DNA from: DATKRB01 sp035532415
GTDB taxonomy: Bacteria; Actinomycetota; Acidimicrobiia; Acidimicrobiales; RAAP-2
Direction: 5' to 3'
Length of the DNA stretch: 64,000 nt
Assembly (NCBI GenBank): GCA_035532415.1
Contig: DATKRB010000024.1
Span: 1 to 64,000 of the forward strand
Within the stretch, counting starts at the first letter, position 1, and every line of letters starts with the position of its first letter. Of this stretch, positions 25,865-34,661 are shown piece after piece. Both the position numbers and the translations under genes were made by a program. Under the pieces are notes generated by a model. That model saw only the letters and a program-made list of their open reading frames with translations, was not told the DNA's origin and did not search any database.

Positions 25865-27118
25865 GTGAGCCCCGTGGGCGAAGCGACCGAATCGCTCGAC
25901 TCGTTCCGGGACCGCGCCCGAGCTTGGATCGACGGGAACCTCCCGAGGGCCGGCGATCCCGCGCCCATCGACGACCGGACCATCCAGAACGCGCTCTTCG
26001 ATGCCGGGTTCGCGGGCATCGCGTTCCCCCGGCGGTACGGAGGTGCCGGCCTCACCTTCGAGCACCAGAAGGTGTTCTTCGCTCTGACGGCGGGGTATCG
26101 GACCCCGACCGGGTACGGCGTATCGATCGGGATGCTCGGCGCCACCCTTCTCGACCACGGTTCCGACGAGTCGAAGCAGGAACACCTGCCCCGCATCCTG
26201 CGGGGTGACGAGCTGTGGATCCAGCTCCTGTCGGAACCCAGCGGCGGGTCGGACATGGCGGGTGCCCTGACCCGGCTCACCCGCGACGGCGACACGTACG
26301 TCCTGAACGGCTCCAAGATGTGGAGCTCGGGAGCGTTGCGTTCCGACTACGGGATGTGCCTGGCCCGAACGGACTGGGACGCGCCGAAGCACCGGGGGCT
26401 GTCGATGATCGCCGTCCCGCTCAAGGGGACGCCCGGCCTCACCATCGACGCCATCCGCCAGGTCACCGGCGCGCCGGCGGAGTTCTGCCTTGAGTTCTTC
26501 GACGACGTCGTCCTGCCGGCCGGCAACCTGATCGGCAGGGAGAACGAGGGATGGGCGGTGGCCCAGACCTTGCTGTTCCACGAGCGGAACGCCACCGCCG
26601 GGATCGCCCATGGTTACGGCCTGATGGTCGAAGGGTCGGCCGGCCGAGACGATTTCGAGTACCAGGCGCGAGGTGCCCGCCACCGGGGCCTCGGAGCCGA
26701 TCCGGTCCTACGGCAGGCGATCGCCACGTCCTACGTCGAGCAGACGGTGGCGCGCTGTGCCGGCTCGAGGGTGATGACCGGCATGCGGACAGGCGCGCTG
26801 CAAGGGCAATGGGGCTCGCTCCTCAAGCTGCACCTCGGGTCCAACTCCCCTCAGAGTGCCAAGAGGGCGTTGGCCGCTTGGGGTCCCGACGGCGTCATCT
26901 GGGACGGCAACGACGCGATCGCGGGGAACGCCGGGGAGCTGTTCCTCGGCTCCCGGGGCATCTCGATCGCAGGAGGCTCCAACGAGATGCAACGCAACAT
27001 CGTGACCGAACGCCTGATGGGGCTGCCCCGCGAACCAGCGTTCGACCGCGACCTCCCCTTCAACGAGGTTCAGCGAAACCGAGGCAGGTTTCAGGCTGCT
27101 CCGGAGCGCCGGGACTGA
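25865..27118 (+). CDS. Acyl-CoA dehydrogenase, second of a pair
   Basis: A 417-residue acyl-CoA dehydrogenase with IAFPRRYGGAGLTFEHQKVFFA, LSEPSGGSDMAGALTRLTRDGDTYVLNG (flavin-binding region), DDVVLPAGNLIGRENEGWAVAQ and the terminal ISIAGGSNEMQRNIVTERLMGLPREP. The latter contains the usual FAD/substrate loop. The GTG at 25865 follows the partner gene's stop by one base. The two proteins differ in C-terminal signature, fitting a division of labour between subunits. Substrate unknown. Confidence 0.88.
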   Translation: MSPVGEATESLDSFRDRARAWIDGNLPRAGDPAPIDDRTIQNALFDAGFAGIAFPRRYGGAGLTFEHQKVFFALTAGYRTPTGYGVSIGMLGATLLDHGSDESKQEHLPRILRGDELWIQLLSEPSGGSDMAGALTRLTRDGDTYVLNGSKMWSSGALRSDYGMCLARTDWDAPKHRGLSMIAVPLKGTPGLTIDAIRQVTGAPAEFCLEFFDDVVLPAGNLIGRENEGWAVAQTLLFHERNATAGIAHGYGLMVEGSAGRDDFEYQARGARHRGLGADPVLRQAIATSYVEQTVARCAGSRVMTGMRTGALQGQWGSLLKLHLGSNSPQSAKRALAAWGPDGVIWDGNDAIAGNAGELFLGSRGISIAGGSNEMQRNIVTERLMGLPREPAFDRDLPFNEVQRNRGRFQAAPERRD

Positions 27119-27160
27119 GCTGTCGCCTCACGCGCGCGCTGCTGCTCCTGCCGGGAGGGT

Positions 27161-28045
27161 TCATCCCTCTTCGTAAATGCTGAGCACGGTGGGCGACGTC
27201 GCGAGAAGGACGATGCCGGCACAGGCGATGGCCGCAGCGAACATCTCGACGGCGAAGAGGCCACCGACCCGAACCTGTTCGCCGAGCACGGTGTCCCCGA
27301 TCACCACCGCCACCAGCGGCTCGAGCACCCCGACGAAGGGCATCGAGTACGCGAGCGGACCGGCCTGGTAGGCGCTCTGGGACACGACCAGGGCGACGAT
27401 CCCGACCGTGATCGCCAGGTAGAGCTGCCAGTGCAGGAAGGCGCGGGCCACGTCAACGGACAGGAAGTAGGTCGTCGCCTTGGTGAGCACGGCGAGCACT
27501 CCGAAGGAGAGGCCGGCCGCGGCACCGAGGAACATCGCCCGCCGCGGGCCCCTGCTCCTTGCTCCGAGGCCCACGGCCGCGCTTGCGACGACACCGACCG
27601 GGACCAGCGAAAGCAGCCAATCGGATCCTTGCGGGTTGGGATTGCCCTCGCTCGGTGAAGCCACGACGAGGAAGATCGAGATGCCGCTGACGACCCCGAC
27701 GATACCGACCCACTCGCGCCGCCCGGCGCGGCGATGCCGCCGCCAGATCCCCAGCGGGATGGCGAACGCCAACTCGGTGACGACGATCGGTTGGATCAGG
27801 GCGACCGGCCCGTAGGCGAGGGCCAGGGCCTGAAGCCCGAAGCCGCAGAGAAGGAAACCCACCCCTGCGAGCCACTTGGGCCGCCGGGCCAGCTCGGCCA
27901 GCAGTCCGAGGGAGAGGGACTTGTCGGCGGAGACCGATCGCGTCGACTCCTGCTGGAGCACTGCTGCGAGAGCGAAGCTCACGGCGGCTCCCAGGGCGGC
28001 CAGGATCGCGGGACCGAACGTCACGAGCGCCGGCTTCGCCACCAC
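27161..28045 (-). CDS. DMT-superfamily (EamA-like) transporter
   Basis: A 294-residue integral membrane protein with about nine or ten hydrophobic segments, beginning ALVTFGPAILAALGAAVSFALAA and ending FAVEMFAAAIACAGIVLLATS. The internal repeat and charged loops (WRRHRRAGRREW) fit the drug/metabolite transporter superfamily. It overlaps the end of the upstream DedA gene by about 25 bases, with GTG codons at 28045 and 28042 as possible starts. The substrate is unknown. Confidence 0.75.
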   Translation of the reverse strand: MVAKPALVTFGPAILAALGAAVSFALAAVLQQESTRSVSADKSLSLGLLAELARRPKWLAGVGFLLCGFGLQALALAYGPVALIQPIVVTELAFAIPLGIWRRHRRAGRREWVGIVGVVSGISIFLVVASPSEGNPNPQGSDWLLSLVPVGVVASAAVGLGARSRGPRRAMFLGAAAGLSFGVLAVLTKATTYFLSVDVARAFLHWQLYLAITVGIVALVVSQSAYQAGPLAYSMPFVGVLEPLVAVVIGDTVLGEQVRVGGLFAVEMFAAAIACAGIVLLATSPTVLSIYEEG

Positions 28046-28623
28046 CGTGGCACTCGTCGTCCCAGCTCGACGAGGCCGCTCACGACGAGGGCGACGCCGA
28101 GAGCGAGCAGGAGGCCCACCCACGGCCTGTCCTCGAACGCCTTGCCACCGAGCCGACCGAGGAAGAAGGCGTAACTCGCCCAGATCATCGCGGCGACGGC
28201 GGTGGCGAGGACGAAGCGGCGCCGCCCGTATCCCGTGACGCCACAGGTGAGCGTGACCGCGGTCCGGCCACCGGGGATGAACCGGCACACGACGATGAGC
28301 CGGGCACCGTAGCGCTCCAGCGTCCGCTCCGCCCAGGCCCGCCGATGAGCTCCTCGCTCGCCGGTGAAGAAGCGGCGGCTTACCCACGGGCTGAAGTGCC
28401 GTCCGATCAGATAGCTGACGTTGTCGCCCGCGAAGGCGCCCGCCGCGGCCAGGATCAAGAGGACGGCGATCCGTGGGTCGGCGCTGCCGGCGGTGGCCAC
28501 GCCGAGGGCGATCACCGCCGTCTCGCTCGGCACCACGGGGAAGACGGCGTCGAGCGCGGGGATGACCAGTGCGACGATATAGGAGATCGGCGAGCCGACG
28601 TCGAGGTCCGAGATGCTGATCAT
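28021..28623 (-). CDS. DedA/VTT-domain membrane protein
   Basis: A 200-residue DedA-family protein with several membrane segments. The family motif is in ERYGARLIVVCRFIPGGRTA and VTLTCGVTGYGRRRFVLATA, and the first helix pair contains VFPVVPSETAVIALG. DedA proteins act in membrane lipid flipping and proton-motive-force maintenance. The ATG at 28623 is chosen; upstream in-frame residues look untranslated. It is the first gene of a two-gene operon with the DMT transporter and divergent from the gene at 28824. Confidence 0.85.
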   Translation of the reverse strand: MISISDLDVGSPISYIVALVIPALDAVFPVVPSETAVIALGVATAGSADPRIAVLLILAAAGAFAGDNVSYLIGRHFSPWVSRRFFTGERGAHRRAWAERTLERYGARLIVVCRFIPGGRTAVTLTCGVTGYGRRRFVLATAVAAMIWASYAFFLGRLGGKAFEDRPWVGLLLALGVALVVSGLVELGRRVPRWWRSRRS

Positions 28624-28823
28624 CTCGACGACCCTTCGGCTCCCGTCGATGCCATCCCTCAGCTGGGGCCCAGGTTGAGTTGCACGCGAGGAGGCTACCT
28701 GCAGCGCCCGTCGACCCCCTTGGCAGGGTGACCCGGTCGATCGGTCCCCGGAGGCGAGTCGGTAGCCGCCAAGCCCGAACGGGGATCCTCCTCGCCACCA
28801 TCGGCGGTTTCGTATCATTCACC

Positions 28824-29921
28824 GTGGTGGCCCCGGGGAACGAAGCGAGAGAGGGGCCGCTCGACCAGGTCGGCCGCCCCTCCCGGGTCCGCCGCCGCCA
28901 GCTCAGGGCGCGTCGCCGTCGCGCCCTGCTGCTGGCGGTGACGCTCGTGGTGGCCGCCGGCGCCGTGGTCCTCGCCCGAGGCGTGAGCCACGCCCGTCGA
29001 CCGGCGGAGGCGGCCGCGGCTCAGGGCGCCACCTCCCCGGCTCCCAGGCCGGCGACCACGACGACGCTCCCTCCTCCCTACCAGCCGCCCCCCGTCACCC
29101 CCCTCCTCTCGCCGGCTCTCGCCGGTGAAGGCCAGTGGGTGCCCGCGGATACCTGGGACCAGGGACCCGCCTCCGTCATGACGACGACGTTCCGCCCCGA
29201 CCCGTCCGCTCCGAACGTCGTCGCCTATGCCGCTTGGATCCGGACGACGACCACCCAGCTGGCGCTCTACCCGGGCTACGAGGGACCGGGGCCGTCCGCT
29301 CTCGACCGCGGCCCCGAAATGGTGCCCCAGTCGGCATGGCCGAACCTGCTCGCCGCCTTCAACTCGGGATTTTACGAGGCGGACGCCGCGGCCGGCTTCT
29401 TCGTCCACGGGACCCTCTACTTCCCGATGGTGAACGGGATGGCCACCGTCGTCGCCAGAACCGACGGGCAGGTCGATATCGTCGACTGGGAAGGCGGCCC
29501 GACCCCCGGCCCCGACGTCGTGCTCGCCCGCCAGAACCTGCCGCTCCTGGTTGACGGCGGTGCGGTCACGCCCGCTGCCTCGGCGCCGCAGTGGGGCCCC
29601 ACCCTCGGGGGCGTCCCCGCCGTCTGGCGGAGCGGCCTCGGGATCGACGCCCAGGGCAATCTCGTGTACGTCGCCGCCCCCGCACAGACCGCCCTCAGCC
29701 TTGCCCGCGTGCTGGTCGACGTCGGCGCCGTGCGGGGAATGGAGCTCGACATCAACCCCGAATGGCCGATCTTCACCACCTACGGCGGCCCGGGCGCGGT
29801 CTCCCCGTCCCTCTTCGTGCCGAACCCCAACCAGGTCCCCAACCGCTTCCTCTACTCGAGCACCAAGGACTTCTTCGCCGTCTTCGTCCGGCAGCCCGGA
29901 GTGACGGAGCAGCCGTGGTAG
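28824..29921 (+). CDS. Secreted phosphodiester-glycosidase-like (NAGPA domain) protein
   Basis: A protein of about 365 residues. An Arg-rich N-terminus and one membrane anchor (ALLLAVTLVVAAGAVVLARG) are followed by a Pro/Thr linker (TTTTLPPPYQPPPV) and an exported domain. That domain has LLAAFNSGFYEADAAAGFFV, QNLPLLVDGGAV and VRGMELDINPEWPIFTTYGG, which match the phosphodiester glycosidase/NAGPA-type fold with its conserved Asp-Asn region. A role in wall or exopolysaccharide trimming is inference. The start is uncertain (GTG 28824 or 28827). The next gene starts ten bases on. Confidence 0.65.
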   Translation: MVAPGNEAREGPLDQVGRPSRVRRRQLRARRRRALLLAVTLVVAAGAVVLARGVSHARRPAEAAAAQGATSPAPRPATTTTLPPPYQPPPVTPLLSPALAGEGQWVPADTWDQGPASVMTTTFRPDPSAPNVVAYAAWIRTTTTQLALYPGYEGPGPSALDRGPEMVPQSAWPNLLAAFNSGFYEADAAAGFFVHGTLYFPMVNGMATVVARTDGQVDIVDWEGGPTPGPDVVLARQNLPLLVDGGAVTPAASAPQWGPTLGGVPAVWRSGLGIDAQGNLVYVAAPAQTALSLARVLVDVGAVRGMELDINPEWPIFTTYGGPGAVSPSLFVPNPNQVPNRFLYSSTKDFFAVFVRQPGVTEQPW

Positions 29922-29931
29922 GAGACCGACG

Positions 29932-31137
29932 GTGACGTCGCCCTCGCGTCGGGCCCGCCACGGGCGCGCCGATCCCCGGCGGACCCGACGGCGGTGGACC
30001 GGTTCCGCCCTGACCGCCCTCCTCGCGCTGGCCCTCGGGGGCACGGCCACGACCCTGGCCCTTGTCGGCGGGCGTCACGACGCCCGCTCCGCGGGGCCAC
30101 CTTCGGCGCGCACCGGAGCGTTCACGAGCCCGACGGCCACGACCGTGCCCGTCACCACCTCACCGACGGCACCACCTCTCAACGCGGTCACGATCGCCGC
30201 CGTCGGCGACACCGAGCTCGGGAACACGCCCGATCTGCCGTCGGACCCGTCCACCTATCTCGGTTCCGTGGACAGCGCGCTGCACGCCGAGGTCGTCTTC
30301 GGCAACCTCGAGGGGACGCTCACGGACTCCACCGCGTCGAAGTGCGGAGCCGTGCCGACCGACTGCTACTCCTTCCGGACCCCCCCGGCCTACGCCTCGA
30401 TCCTCCGCCAGGACGGCTTCACGGTGTTGAACAGCGCCAACAACCACTCCCACGATTTCGGCGCGCAGGGCGTGGCCGACACCACCGCGGCCCTCGGGTC
30501 CGCCGGCATCGTCCAGGCCGGCCTAGCCGGCCGGATCGGCGTGGTCACGGACGGATCGACCACGGTGGCCTTCGTCGGCTTCGCCCCGTACCCCGACGTG
30601 AACAACCTGCTCGACCTGGCGACAGCCAGCCAGTTGATCGCCCGGGCCCGCACCGAGGCCGACCTCGTGATCGTCTACATGCACGCCGGGGCGGAGGGGA
30701 TCGGGGCCGCCCACGTGACCGGTCGCGAGGAGACGTACGTCGGCGAGGATCGCGGTAACGCCGAGGCCTTCGCCCACGCCGCCATCGATGCCGGAGCAGA
30801 CCTGGTCCTCGCCAGCGGCCCCCACGTGCTGCGAGGCATGGAGTTCTACCAGGGACACCTGATCGCCTACAGCCTCGGCGACTTCGCCGGCTACGGCAAC
30901 TTCGCGACCAGTGGCCAGCTCGGCCTGTCAGGGATCCTGCGAGTCACCCTCGGCCGGGACGGGACGTTCGAGAGCGGCCGGTTCGTCTCGCTCGCCCTCA
31001 CCGGAGCGGGCGCGCCCTCTCTCGACCCGTCGGGGGCGGCGGCGCGCTTCGTCGAGCAGCTCTCCGCCGAGGATTTCGGCCCGGCGGCGGCCGTCATCGG
31101 CCCCACCGGCCAGATCTCGCCGCCACCTGGCGGCTAG
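29932..31137 (+). CDS. CapA-like metallophosphatase-fold exported protein
   Basis: A 401-residue exported protein. The N-terminal anchor LTALLALALGGTATTLALVGG and a Thr-rich linker precede a CapA/PgsA-like calcineurin-type domain: TIAAVGDTELGNTPDLP, VVFGNLEGTLTD, LNSANNHSHDFGAQGV (family NNHxxDxG), and LASGPHVLRGMEFYQGHLIAYSLGDF (family HPHxxQ region). CapA proteins are linked to poly-gamma-glutamate or capsule synthesis, though many have unknown roles. It is in an operon with the NAGPA-like gene. Confidence 0.82.
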   Translation: MTSPSRRARHGRADPRRTRRRWTGSALTALLALALGGTATTLALVGGRHDARSAGPPSARTGAFTSPTATTVPVTTSPTAPPLNAVTIAAVGDTELGNTPDLPSDPSTYLGSVDSALHAEVVFGNLEGTLTDSTASKCGAVPTDCYSFRTPPAYASILRQDGFTVLNSANNHSHDFGAQGVADTTAALGSAGIVQAGLAGRIGVVTDGSTTVAFVGFAPYPDVNNLLDLATASQLIARARTEADLVIVYMHAGAEGIGAAHVTGREETYVGEDRGNAEAFAHAAIDAGADLVLASGPHVLRGMEFYQGHLIAYSLGDFAGYGNFATSGQLGLSGILRVTLGRDGTFESGRFVSLALTGAGAPSLDPSGAAARFVEQLSAEDFGPAAAVIGPTGQISPPPGG

Positions 31138-31149
31138 CTCGGAGCTCGG

Positions 31150-31926
31150 TCAACAACCGCCGGCCGGTCCCGGAACTCCCGGGCCCGTCGCCGGTTGATC
31201 GACCGCGCCGACGTCGGCGGGTCTCGGATTCGGGCCCAGGTGGACCACGTACCAGGTCCCGCGCCACGAGATGAGGGATGCCACGGCGAACGACTGAACG
31301 GTCGCGCCCTCGGTGTAGACGAGGCGGATGCCCGGCAGATGCCAGTAGCCGATGGAGTTCTCGCAGGCGCCCGGCGGGACCCAGGTCGCGTCGCCGGCGG
31401 CGACCCCCACGCTGATCAACCGGGCCGCTCCCACACCCACGCCCAGCTCCTGGTGGTACGTCGCGATGTCGAGGCGGTAGAAGGCGACCAGCCGGTCGCT
31501 GTAGTCGGACGCCGGATCAGCCAACAGTCCGGCCTTCATGGAGACGTACGCGCTCCGGGGAAAGAAGAGCGGGAGGCCCTCGTCGGGTGAGCCGTCCACG
31601 ATCGCCCGCCAGAGCTCCTGCATCCGCTCCTGTAGCGGCGCCCCGTCCGACGGCTGGTCGGACGTCTGTGGCAGCTTCCCGGGATCGATCGTCGTGGTCA
31701 TGGTCGTGGTCGAGGTCGTGGTCGATGCGGTCACAGAGGTCGGGCTCGTGGACGGGGCGAACGAGCGGCCGGGGGCGCCCCGGTTGCATCCCGCCGCCAC
31801 GACGGCAACCATGAGCAGGGCGGCGATGGTCCGCGCCACCGGTCGGTGGTCCCGAGGTTCGAGGTCGGTCACCCCGAGAGCGCCGATGCCGCGCCGTCCC
31901 GATCCCAGCTCCCGCCCGCCCCTCAT
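31150..31926 (-). CDS. Lipoprotein of unknown function
   Basis: A 258-residue protein with a long N-region, hydrophobic core ALLMVAVVAAG and lipobox-like AAGC followed by NRG, so it is probably a lipoprotein. A Thr/Ser-rich linker (TTTSTTTMTTT) encoded by a degenerate GGTCGT-type repeat leads into a globular domain with PLFFPRSAYVSMKAGLLADP and SLISWRGTWYVVHLGPNPRP. I do not recognise the domain. The ATG at 31926 overlaps the stop of the citryl-CoA-lyase-like gene (TGATG), an unusual coupling of a surface lipoprotein to a cytosolic enzyme. Confidence 0.65.
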   Translation of the reverse strand: MRGGRELGSGRRGIGALGVTDLEPRDHRPVARTIAALLMVAVVAAGCNRGAPGRSFAPSTSPTSVTASTTTSTTTMTTTIDPGKLPQTSDQPSDGAPLQERMQELWRAIVDGSPDEGLPLFFPRSAYVSMKAGLLADPASDYSDRLVAFYRLDIATYHQELGVGVGAARLISVGVAAGDATWVPPGACENSIGYWHLPGIRLVYTEGATVQSFAVASLISWRGTWYVVHLGPNPRPADVGAVDQPATGPGVPGPAGGC

Positions 31927-32750
31927 CACTCCACGTGGCGCAGGTCCGGTCCCGTATAGGTCGGCAGGACCGAGGGTGGCATCGGACCTTTGAGCCTGGA
32001 CGGGCCGGTCGTCTCCTCCCACGCGTGGGCGAGGATGCCCACGCTCCGGCTGAGGACGAAAAGCCCCCGCCCGAGCGGGGGTTCCAAGCCCAGCTCGCAG
32101 AAGACCACGGCCGTCGCCCCGTCGATGTTCATCGGCACCGGACGCCCCACGATCTCTGCCACCTCACGCTCGACGGCGAGGGCCACACCGACGAAGCGGC
32201 CACCCACCACGTCATCCGCCGCGGCCGAGCGGACGGCATCGAGCAGGGGTGCGACCCGCGGGTCGACCGGGTGGAACCGGTGCCCGAAGCCCGGAACGAA
32301 AGGGTCGCGCCGGCGTGCCTCGGCCACGGCCCCGCTCGTGGCCGAGGCGAGCGTGGCACCGCCGTCGACCGCTCCGGCCACCTGCAGGTACAGCTCCATG
32401 CACTGCTGGCCGGCGCCACCGTGGACGTCACCCAGCATGTTGACCCCGGTGGCGATCGCGCTGTTCAGCCCCACACCGGTCGTGGCGGCCATGCGGGCGG
32501 ACGCGATCGACGGCGCCTGGGGCCCGTGGTCGACCGACGCCACCAACGCCGCCTCGAGCAGGCTCGCCTGACCCGCCGAAGGCAGCTCACCAACGATCAG
32601 CAGCCAGATCACCTCCGCAAGGCCGATGTTCCCGATCAGCTCCTCCACCGGGTAGCCCCGGAAGCGGATCACGCCCGGGCGGATCTCGGCGATCGACGTG
32701 GCCCACCAGTCGGCACCCTCGGGCCACGGCACCCCCTCGAGCCCGCTCAC
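31926..32750 (-). CDS. Citrate synthase-like / citryl-CoA lyase family protein
   Basis: A 274-residue short member of the citrate synthase superfamily, well below the 370-430 residues of citrate synthase. Active-site-type residues are present: His in MLGDVHGGAGQQCMEL, His in VPGFGHRFHPVDPR and Asp in MNIDGATAVVFCELG. Short forms of this kind are annotated as citryl-CoA lyases and cleave or condense acyl-CoA and oxaloacetate-type units. It overlaps the CoA-transferase gene upstream by GTGA, so a CoA transfer step followed by a lyase step is likely. Confidence 0.8.
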   Translation of the reverse strand: MSGLEGVPWPEGADWWATSIAEIRPGVIRFRGYPVEELIGNIGLAEVIWLLIVGELPSAGQASLLEAALVASVDHGPQAPSIASARMAATTGVGLNSAIATGVNMLGDVHGGAGQQCMELYLQVAGAVDGGATLASATSGAVAEARRRDPFVPGFGHRFHPVDPRVAPLLDAVRSAAADDVVGGRFVGVALAVEREVAEIVGRPVPMNIDGATAVVFCELGLEPPLGRGLFVLSRSVGILAHAWEETTGPSRLKGPMPPSVLPTYTGPDLRHVE

Positions 32751-33958
32751 AGCACGCCCTCGGAGCGCAGCCGCGAGATCTCGGCGGACGAGCGGCCGAG
32801 CCGGGCCAGCTCGTGATCGACATCGGCGCCGAGCACCGGCGGTGCGGTGCTCGGGCGAGCTGCCCGGCCGTCGACATGAAAGCCGGCGGTGACCACCCGG
32901 AGAGGGCGGTCCGTGCCGGGGACCGTGCCGACCTCGGCGACCAGCTGACGGTGCTCGAGCTGGTCGAGCTCCACCACCTCGGGGATCGACAGAACCCGGG
33001 CGGCAGGCACCCCCAACGGGTTCAGGAGCACCTCCCACTCCGTCGCCGGGCGGGCAGCAAGCGCCGCTGTCAACTCGGCATTGAGGGCCGGCCGGTTGAC
33101 CAGCCTGTCGGCCCGTTCCGCAAAGCGGACGTCGATAGCCAGGTCGGGACGGCCCACGGCATCGCACAGGGCGACAAATTGGCCCTGCTGATTGGCGGCG
33201 ATGTTGAGGAGACCGTCGGCCGTCGCGAACGCGCCGGAGGGGCTGGCCGTGAAATTGTCGTTGCCCATGCGTTCGAGCTCCTGGCCACCGATGAGCCAGT
33301 TGGAAACCGCCCACCCGAGACCGGCCACGGCGCTGTCGAGCATCGAGACGTCCAGATGGGCGCCCTCGCCGGTGGCCGCCCGGCGCACGAGGGCCGCGGT
33401 GATGGCGAAGGCCGCCGTCATGCCCCCCAGGGTGTCGCAGATCGGGAACCCGGCCCGCGTCGGCCCGCCGCCTCGCTGCCCGGTGACGTCCATCACCCCG
33501 GAGAGCCCCTGCACGATCTGGTCGTAGGCCGGGCGGTCCGCCATTGGCCCGTCGGCCCCGAAGCCCGAGATGGCGCAGTACACGAGCCCCGCGTTGCGCG
33601 AGCGGAGCTCGTCCCATCCGAACCCCAGCGACGCGAGCACCCCGGGTCGGAAGTTCTCGACGAGGACGTCGGCGTCCTCGGCCAGCTCGGCCAGGATCGC
33701 CTTGCCCCGCTCGTCCTTCAGGTTGAGGGTGAGCGAGCGCTTGCCGGCGTTCTGGGCGAGGAAGCTCGACCCGGTGCCCCGGTGGTTGAGCGCGGGATCC
33801 GCTCCCAGCTGACGGGCGAGATCACCCGAAACGGGCATCTCGACCTTCAGCACGTCGGCGCCCTGCAGGGCCAGCTGATAGGTGCAGAACGGCCCAGCCA
33901 GGACGTTGGTCAGGTCGAGGACCTGCACACCGGAGAGCAGGCGGGTCGGCGAGCGCAT
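32747..33958 (-). CDS. CaiB/BaiF CoA-transferase paired with the lyase gene
   Basis: A 403-residue family III CoA-transferase: LLSGVQVLDLTNVLAGPFCTY at the N-terminus, VENFRPGVLASLGFGWDELR near residue 100, ISGFGADGPMADRPAYDQIVQGLSG and GEGAHLDVSMLDSA. The ATG at 33958 fits the family start. The GTGA overlap with the citryl-CoA-lyase-like gene suggests that the two act in sequence on one dicarboxylic or tricarboxylic acid, as CoA-transferase and lyase do in citramalate or itaconate degradation. That pathway link is inference. Confidence 0.87.
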   Translation of the reverse strand: MRSPTRLLSGVQVLDLTNVLAGPFCTYQLALQGADVLKVEMPVSGDLARQLGADPALNHRGTGSSFLAQNAGKRSLTLNLKDERGKAILAELAEDADVLVENFRPGVLASLGFGWDELRSRNAGLVYCAISGFGADGPMADRPAYDQIVQGLSGVMDVTGQRGGGPTRAGFPICDTLGGMTAAFAITAALVRRAATGEGAHLDVSMLDSAVAGLGWAVSNWLIGGQELERMGNDNFTASPSGAFATADGLLNIAANQQGQFVALCDAVGRPDLAIDVRFAERADRLVNRPALNAELTAALAARPATEWEVLLNPLGVPAARVLSIPEVVELDQLEHRQLVAEVGTVPGTDRPLRVVTAGFHVDGRAARPSTAPPVLGADVDHELARLGRSSAEISRLRSEGVL

Positions 33959-34122
33959 CACGCTCGGATCGTAGGCGCCGTGAAGTCCCGGGAGGTGACC
34001 CTGGTGCTCCGGCCGGGGCAGAGGCTGGCGGATCGTCACCTCGGCGAACGGGCGGCCCGCCGAGGGAACCCTCGGGTCCCGTCGGACCGGCCCACCGCCT
34101 CGCAGTGGCCGGCGAACACCGC

Positions 34123-34338
34123 CTACCGCTCGACCCCGGGGTCGTGGGCCGTTCGGGTCACGAGAGGGATGCCGAGGGCGATCAGGTTCGCGGCCACCGA
34201 CAACGGGATCGGACAGGTCACCGGCACCCGGAAGCCGACCCCGACCGCTTCGGCCCGCACCTGCTCGTGGTCCACGAGCAGGCGGACCCAGTCGACCCGA
34301 CGCAACCCAGCTTGGCCTGCACGTTCCGATCGCGCCAC
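34123..34338 (-). CDS. Possible small hypothetical protein
   Basis: An open frame of 71 codons with a GTG start. Its middle, VPVTCPIPLSVAANLIALG, reads like a conserved beta-strand plus helix and not like an antisense shadow, and no other gene covers this DNA. No ribosome-binding site is convincing and I do not recognise a family. It lies upstream of the CoA-transferase on the same strand and could be its leader gene. Confidence 0.35.
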   Translation of the reverse strand: MARSERAGQAGLRRVDWVRLLVDHEQVRAEAVGVGFRVPVTCPIPLSVAANLIALGIPLVTRTAHDPGVER

Positions 34339-34383
34339 TGCCTCTCACCCCCCCCGTCGGAGCGGTGGCCGCCACGACGGATC

Positions 34384-34413
34384 TCTGATCAGATTTTAGG
34401 TGGGGCTAATCTT
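34384..34413. promoter_or_regulatory. AT-rich palindromic region upstream of the SDR gene
   Basis: The 323-base stretch 34339-34661 holds no gene that I can support. Inside it, TCTGATCAGA (34384-34393) is a perfect palindrome, and AGATTTTAG and GCTAATCT (34391-34413) form imperfect inverted arms. The AT-richness stands out from the surroundings. It may be a TetR-type operator or a promoter for the divergent genes. Confidence 0.35.
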
Positions 34414-34661
34414 TGCGTCAAGGGGTTCCGACGAAGTCGTGCACCGACATTGCGCAGCCACTGAAAGGCCGTCCTGCATCGAGGTCGCCCCGGGTACCGG
34501 CCGACGACAGGGGCTCCACCCGGTCCCCGGGGAGCGGGACAGGGCCGGGTCGGAGGCGGCGATCGACGCTGCTCGATCGAGCCGTTACGATCCCCCGACT
34601 GGGGAGCGCACAAAGTCGCCGCTCCGCAGCGCATGGCTCGCGCACGAGACGGAGGACGGCA

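Noticed and set aside
31690..31737. Degenerate GGTCGT-type repeat as an origin or binding array
   Set aside because: It encodes the Thr-rich linker of the lipoprotein; linker codon use explains it.
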